DNA from: Riemerella anatipestifer_F
Lineage (GTDB): Bacteria > Bacteroidota > Bacteroidia > Flavobacteriales > Weeksellaceae
NCBI RefSeq assembly: GCF_037861325.1
Contig: NZ_JAFELW010000001.1
DNA: 64,000 nucleotides
Strand: one strand, 5' to 3'
In this document: piece after piece, positions 60,316 to 64,000 of the stretch
Layout: every line of letters starts with the position of its first letter
Position numbering within the stretch: position 1 is the stretch's first letter
The notes under the pieces: generated by a model
The model's database searches: none
The model's input: only the letters and a program-made list of their open reading frames with translations
What the model was told of the DNA's origin: nothing
Program-made: the position numbers and the translations under genes

Positions 60316-60624
60316 ATGTATCAAGAATTAACAGAAGACCAACTTCAACAAATAGTAAACGAGAATGAAAAAGTAATGGTGCAATACGGTGCTTCATGGT
60401 GTGGTAACTGCCGTATAATGAAACCTAAGTTTAAAAAATTAGCTTCGGAAAACGAAGATATACCATTCTACTATGTAGATGCGGAGAAACTTCCTGAAAG
60501 CCGTAAACTTGCTAAAGTGGATAACCTACCTACTTTTGCCGCTTTTAAAAATGGAGCATTGGTAAACCAAGTGCAAACCAACCAAGCTGAAAGCCTTAAC
60601 AATTTGTTCAACGAAATTAAATAA
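60316..60624 (+). CDS. Thioredoxin family protein
   Basis: 102 residues. The active site is Trp-Cys29-Gly-Asn-Cys32-Arg in place of Trp-Cys-Gly-Pro-Cys. The cis-Pro is in Leu-Pro-Thr-Phe-Ala near 73-77. The Asn for Pro makes a less reducing site, as in several Bacteroidetes thioredoxins next to peroxiredoxin. It is cytosolic and probably reduces the neighbour. The DUF6952 gene begins 3 bases behind its stop. Confidence 0.9.
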   Translation: MYQELTEDQLQQIVNENEKVMVQYGASWCGNCRIMKPKFKKLASENEDIPFYYVDAEKLPESRKLAKVDNLPTFAAFKNGALVNQVQTNQAESLNNLFNEIK

Positions 60625-60627
60625 GTT

Positions 60628-60876
60628 ATGAAATTACCAATTATAAGACAATTCTATCAAAATAATACAGCTGAAAATTTAGCAGCAACGCTAGAGGTTT
60701 TAGAATCTTATACCGAATTTAGAGGCGTATCCGAAGAAGAAATGAACTTAATCGGCGAAATGATAACTAATATCTGTGGAGCTATGGAAGTACATCATAA
60801 TGTACAAGAAGGTATGACTGAAAAAGACGCCCTCAATAGCTTTGCCCAAAAAGTAATGGGGTCCATAGATAGATAA
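60628..60876 (+). CDS. DUF6952 family protein
   Basis: 82 residues, helical and soluble, beginning Met-Lys-Leu-Pro-Ile-Ile-Arg-Gln-Phe-Tyr-Gln. A motif Ile-Cys-Gly-Ala-Met-Glu-Val-His near 51-58 has one Cys, perhaps a redox partner. The DUF6952 family is confined to Bacteroidetes and linked to thioredoxin and peroxiredoxin genes. Function unknown; context suggests peroxide defence. Confidence 0.88.
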   Translation: MKLPIIRQFYQNNTAENLAATLEVLESYTEFRGVSEEEMNLIGEMITNICGAMEVHHNVQEGMTEKDALNSFAQKVMGSIDR

Positions 60877-60920
60877 CATTCTTCACTACAAATATTAAGA
60901 ACTTTTAGAAACTTCATCAA

Positions 60921-60954
60921 AAAACCGACTCAAAAATATATTTAAGTCGGTTTT
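60921..60954. terminator. Terminator between DUF6952 gene and DUF2723 gene
   Basis: AAAACCGACT (60921-60930) pairs with AGTCGGTTTT (60945-60954) around 14 bases; A- and T-tails let it serve both converging genes. Confidence 0.8.
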
Positions 60955-60978
60955 ATATTGATATTAATTTTACCGCCT

Positions 60979-63900
60979 CTATTCTGTCACTTTTATAACT
61001 GCATCCGTAATTTGGTTCATCTTTTCCGAAGTATAATTACTATCATAAGGTTTCATTACTTCAAAAAGATACTGATAGAAAGGCGTTATCTTTTGTACAT
61101 TTTCAGATTCTTGGTATGCCTTTTCTTTCCCCATAGCCTTTAGTTGCTTGATAAATGCATTAAATCTGCTATCAATAGGTTTTATAGAATTTACTAAATA
61201 GTTATAACCTTTCTGCTCCTGTCCTATCTTCTTATAAGCATCAGACACAGAAGCTACTACCATAGAGTATAACAATGGCTGAATGCTCATTTCTCTCTTA
61301 ACATACCTTTGATTTTCTGGCGTTAAAGTTAAATAGTAATCATACTCTTTGAAAATAGACTTTTTAAGCTCTTCTGCTAATTCTAAACCTTTCTTCTCCT
61401 GCCCAGACACAATATAACCATAAACAATAGAATTAAGCGAACGAGGGTCATTATATTTAGATACAGGAATTTCCTTATTTACCAAGTCTAATACCTCTTG
61501 AGCTTTTTTATTTTCTCCCTTCGCCATTAGAGCCTCCGCAGCTCTACTTGCAGAACTTCTATAACTTATTATATTAGAAGTACAAGTTTCATCAAAATGA
61601 ACATTAACATCTTTAAAATTGCCCCATCTAAAGTTTTTAACTATTCTATAAAGGTCATCAGCATCTACTCTACCTAACTCTCCATCTTCTTTTTCAGGAG
61701 TTTTTATAGGTACAAGACGGTAGCTGAAACCATCATATTGTAAATAATCTTTCAAAAAGAAAATATTACTAGCATCATAAATACCTCCAACAGAGAAGTT
61801 GATAGACCTTTTCCAATCAAAATTAGCTAAGATGTCTAGCATCATCAAATCATTTTTGAATAGTGTAGATTTTCTATAGTCTATCATAATATAATCCTCC
61901 GCTAAAGCTACATCTTGAGGTTTAATAATACCAGCCTTAACCGCATTTTGCTTATTAACAGGAAGTATGAATTTAGACACTGGTAAAACATTGTACTGTT
62001 CGTACTTTTCTTCACCATAAATCATTTTTAGTACCATATCCTTCTCAGGAGACTTATTCTTTAAGAATGCTACAGCCTCTTTTAAAGTCATACTATCTTG
62101 TGTCATATACTTTTCAAAGCCTTTTAATACATTATCAGGAGCACCGCTTTCTTTTAAATTGGCAAATATATTTTTCCAATCTTCAGTACTTAGAGTATAG
62201 ATTTGCTCATTTATACCTTCTCTATATTCCTCATGTCTAAGTGCCGATGCTACAGGCATTGCATTGTAAGTACGTCTTTTCACTTGATCTATATTCCAAG
62301 GTGTGGCTAAAAGAGTAAAGTTTACCACCTTCACATCATCTCTAAACTGTTCCGTCTCTTGTATTGCCCAAAGTGGATAAGTATCATTATCACCATATAC
62401 GAAGAGAATACCGTCTTTAGGAAGTGATTTTAGTGTAGAATAAGCATAATCATAAGCGGCATATCTTCCACTTCTGTCATGTGGATTGTAATTTTGGAAG
62501 CCCATCATTAACGGAACTCCTAAAAGTAAAACTCCAGCACCTAAAATTGCACTAGATTTTTTAACTTTTTGATTCAATAATTGTAAGATAAACGCTGCTC
62601 CTAAGCCTATCCAAATCGTAAAGGCGTAGAATGCTCCTACCATAGCATAATCTCTTTCTCTCGGTTCAAAAGGTTTTACACCTGTGTAGAAAATAATGCC
62701 AACACTTGTAAGAATGAACAGAGATAATAAGGCATAGAACCTTCCAAAATCTTTAGTATACTGGAAGAACGCTCCCAATAAACCTAAAATAAGCGGAAGG
62801 AAAAAGAAATAAACTGTACTTTCATTTTTATACTTTTCAGGCATGTCTGATTGGTTGCCGTACAGATAATTATCTATCACAGGAATCCCTGATATCCAAT
62901 TTCCGTTGGTGTTTTCCATATGACCTTCCAAATCATTTTGACGACCAACAAAATTCCACATTAAATATCTCACAAAATAATGTCCATTTTGGAATGTAAT
63001 AAAATAATCTAAACTCTGTCCAAATGTAGGCTTTTTAAGATTGATTAAGTGGTACTGTTTTGCTTGTAGATAATCATCAACAGTAATAGTACCGTTATCA
63101 TATTTTTTTCTAAGTTCATCAAAATACTTATGAGCTTCAGGATTATTTGCTATATCTTCATCAGCATAGTTAAACTCAAAATCCGGAGCACCATACATAG
63201 AAATGTAATTAGACATTACATTCTTATCTTGCACAAACATTCTCGGCATAAAGCCTACATGTGCCTTGTTATAAACATAATTAGTCTTATCGCCTACTTT
63301 AATATAGCGTCCTGTGGTTTCGTCTTTTTCGTAAGTTTCGCCTGTTTTTATCGTTTTTAGACTTCCATCTTCATTCTTTTCCATTCCGTTCCAGTCCAAG
63401 TGGGCAGTATAATTTTGTCCATACAAAGTAGGCCAATCTCCATATTGTTCGCGATTATAATAATCAAGCATACCAATGGCGTTATCAGGATTATTAAGGT
63501 TCATTGGTGGATTAGCATTGGCACGAATAGGTATCATCAACCAACAAGAAAAACCAATAATCATATAAACCATAGATAGTACCGCCATTTGTACCAATCT
63601 ATTTCCTTTGGAACGAGCGTAGTTAATAGCAAAATATCCTAAAGCAATGAGTACTAAAAACGCAAAGATAGTCCCTGAATGGAAAGGCAATCCTAAACCA
63701 TTAACGAAGAATATCTCCGAATTACCAAACATCCTCATCACAAAAGGAAAAATACCTTTAAATACAAGAGCGAGAACAAATAATGTAATTACATTGGCTA
63801 TCGCAAAAGATTTCCAAGAGAAATCATAATTTCTAGAGTAATAAACCAAACAGATAAATGGCACTACCAACATTACCATCATATGAACTCCCACGGAAAG

Positions 63901-64000
63901 CCCTATTAGGAAAAAGATAAGGATAATCCATCTCTCGTTATCAGAGGATTGATATTCGTTCTCCCATTTGGTTATAAGCCAAGCGATTAACGCTATAAAT
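60979..64000 (-). CDS. DUF2723 membrane protein (GT-C like), 5' end outside the window
   Basis: 1006 residues are visible and the frame is open to the window edge, so the start lies further right. The first 570 residues have many membrane segments (the one with Gly-Leu-Ser-Val-Gly-Val-His near 30-36 is the DUF2723 signature) with a long loop near 150-330 holding Trp-Pro-Thr-Leu-Tyr-Gly. The last 430 are soluble, with Tyr-Gly-Asp-Asn-Asp-Thr-Tyr-Pro and helical repeats. DUF2723 is related to protein O-mannosyl transferases, so it may glycosylate exported proteins. This is a proposal from fold. Confidence 0.85.
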   Translation of the reverse strand, partial: FIALIAWLITKWENEYQSSDNERWIILIFFLIGLSVGVHMMVMLVVPFICLVYYSRNYDFSWKSFAIANVITLFVLALVFKGIFPFVMRMFGNSEIFFVNGLGLPFHSGTIFAFLVLIALGYFAINYARSKGNRLVQMAVLSMVYMIIGFSCWLMIPIRANANPPMNLNNPDNAIGMLDYYNREQYGDWPTLYGQNYTAHLDWNGMEKNEDGSLKTIKTGETYEKDETTGRYIKVGDKTNYVYNKAHVGFMPRMFVQDKNVMSNYISMYGAPDFEFNYADEDIANNPEAHKYFDELRKKYDNGTITVDDYLQAKQYHLINLKKPTFGQSLDYFITFQNGHYFVRYLMWNFVGRQNDLEGHMENTNGNWISGIPVIDNYLYGNQSDMPEKYKNESTVYFFFLPLILGLLGAFFQYTKDFGRFYALLSLFILTSVGIIFYTGVKPFEPRERDYAMVGAFYAFTIWIGLGAAFILQLLNQKVKKSSAILGAGVLLLGVPLMMGFQNYNPHDRSGRYAAYDYAYSTLKSLPKDGILFVYGDNDTYPLWAIQETEQFRDDVKVVNFTLLATPWNIDQVKRRTYNAMPVASALRHEEYREGINEQIYTLSTEDWKNIFANLKESGAPDNVLKGFEKYMTQDSMTLKEAVAFLKNKSPEKDMVLKMIYGEEKYEQYNVLPVSKFILPVNKQNAVKAGIIKPQDVALAEDYIMIDYRKSTLFKNDLMMLDILANFDWKRSINFSVGGIYDASNIFFLKDYLQYDGFSYRLVPIKTPEKEDGELGRVDADDLYRIVKNFRWGNFKDVNVHFDETCTSNIISYRSSASRAAEALMAKGENKKAQEVLDLVNKEIPVSKYNDPRSLNSIVYGYIVSGQEKKGLELAEELKKSIFKEYDYYLTLTPENQRYVKREMSIQPLLYSMVVASVSDAYKKIGQEQKGYNYLVNSIKPIDSRFNAFIKQLKAMGKEKAYQESENVQKITPFYQYLFEVMKPYDSNYTSEKMNQITDAVIKVTE

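Overview
The window joins two kinds of DNA. Bases 1 to about 12,400 are visibly GC-rich and carry the end of a Bacteroidetes integrative and conjugative element (ICE) of the CTnDOT type: traI, J, K, L, M, N, O, P, Q and a lysozyme on the + strand, then a block of small accessory genes with pcfK and pcfJ on the - strand. The rest is AT-rich chromosome of a Flavobacteriia member, most likely Weeksellaceae (Chryseobacterium/Riemerella group). I base this on the gene set (DUF4476, DUF5683, DUF6952, HbpS/GlcG pair, serC-serA-DUF1015), on TTG-N17-23-TAnnTTTG promoters, and on the lack of Shine-Dalgarno sequences. A Riemerella-like genus is a guess, partly from the class D beta-lactamase.

ICE part. 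The end of a gene that is probably traG enters from the left. The tra genes are tightly packed, with ATGA overlaps at traP/traQ/lysozyme and a 20-base overlap at traL/traM, and they end at a strong terminator near 7,600. The opposing accessory operon (11,384 to 8,039) ends against them in stacked hairpins. A gene-free stretch of 1 kb follows, with nested palindromes (12,048-12,177), three RGTTACG repeats and a perfect GTANNTTTGC core (12,400-12,409, - strand). I read this as the right attachment end, 28 bases from the stop codon of dgt.

Chromosome, 12.4-34.9 kb: dgt; a class D beta-lactamase lipoprotein; an array of about nine 21-base repeats before an orphan helical-protein gene; a Bax-inhibitor-1 homologue; a LuxC-like acyl-CoA reductase back to back with a ferredoxin; the serine operon serC-serA-DUF1015; mscS, guaA and purD; a four-gene glycan cluster (two glycosyltransferases, a polysaccharide deacetylase, a multi-pass membrane protein); dapD; an NlpC/P60 lipoprotein; an outer-membrane barrel; a deoxynucleoside kinase; a glutaminyl cyclase-like lipoprotein; and holA.

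Chromosome, 34.9-64 kb: a lone HsdR-N-like nuclease gene divergent from holA; ftsK-lolA-DUF4476; an LptF/G permease; a Na/Pi transporter; tonB; a parA-parB-DUF5683-dapB-lepB-wbqC run; an S8 protease; an ECF sigma factor with its membrane partner; yceI; a secreted hydroxyisourate hydrolase-like protein with two HbpS/GlcG proteins; a decayed mobile or restriction remnant; mnmE; a Crp/Fnr regulator; two small membrane proteins; an aminotransferase; a peroxiredoxin-thioredoxin-DUF6952 group; and a DUF2723 membrane protein cut by the window end.

I found no CRISPR array, rRNA or tRNA. The least explained structures are the 21-base repeat array with its orphan gene, the palindromes at the ICE end, the chimeric pseudogene at 54,860-55,404, and the interlocked divergent promoters at holA and at the ferredoxin gene.
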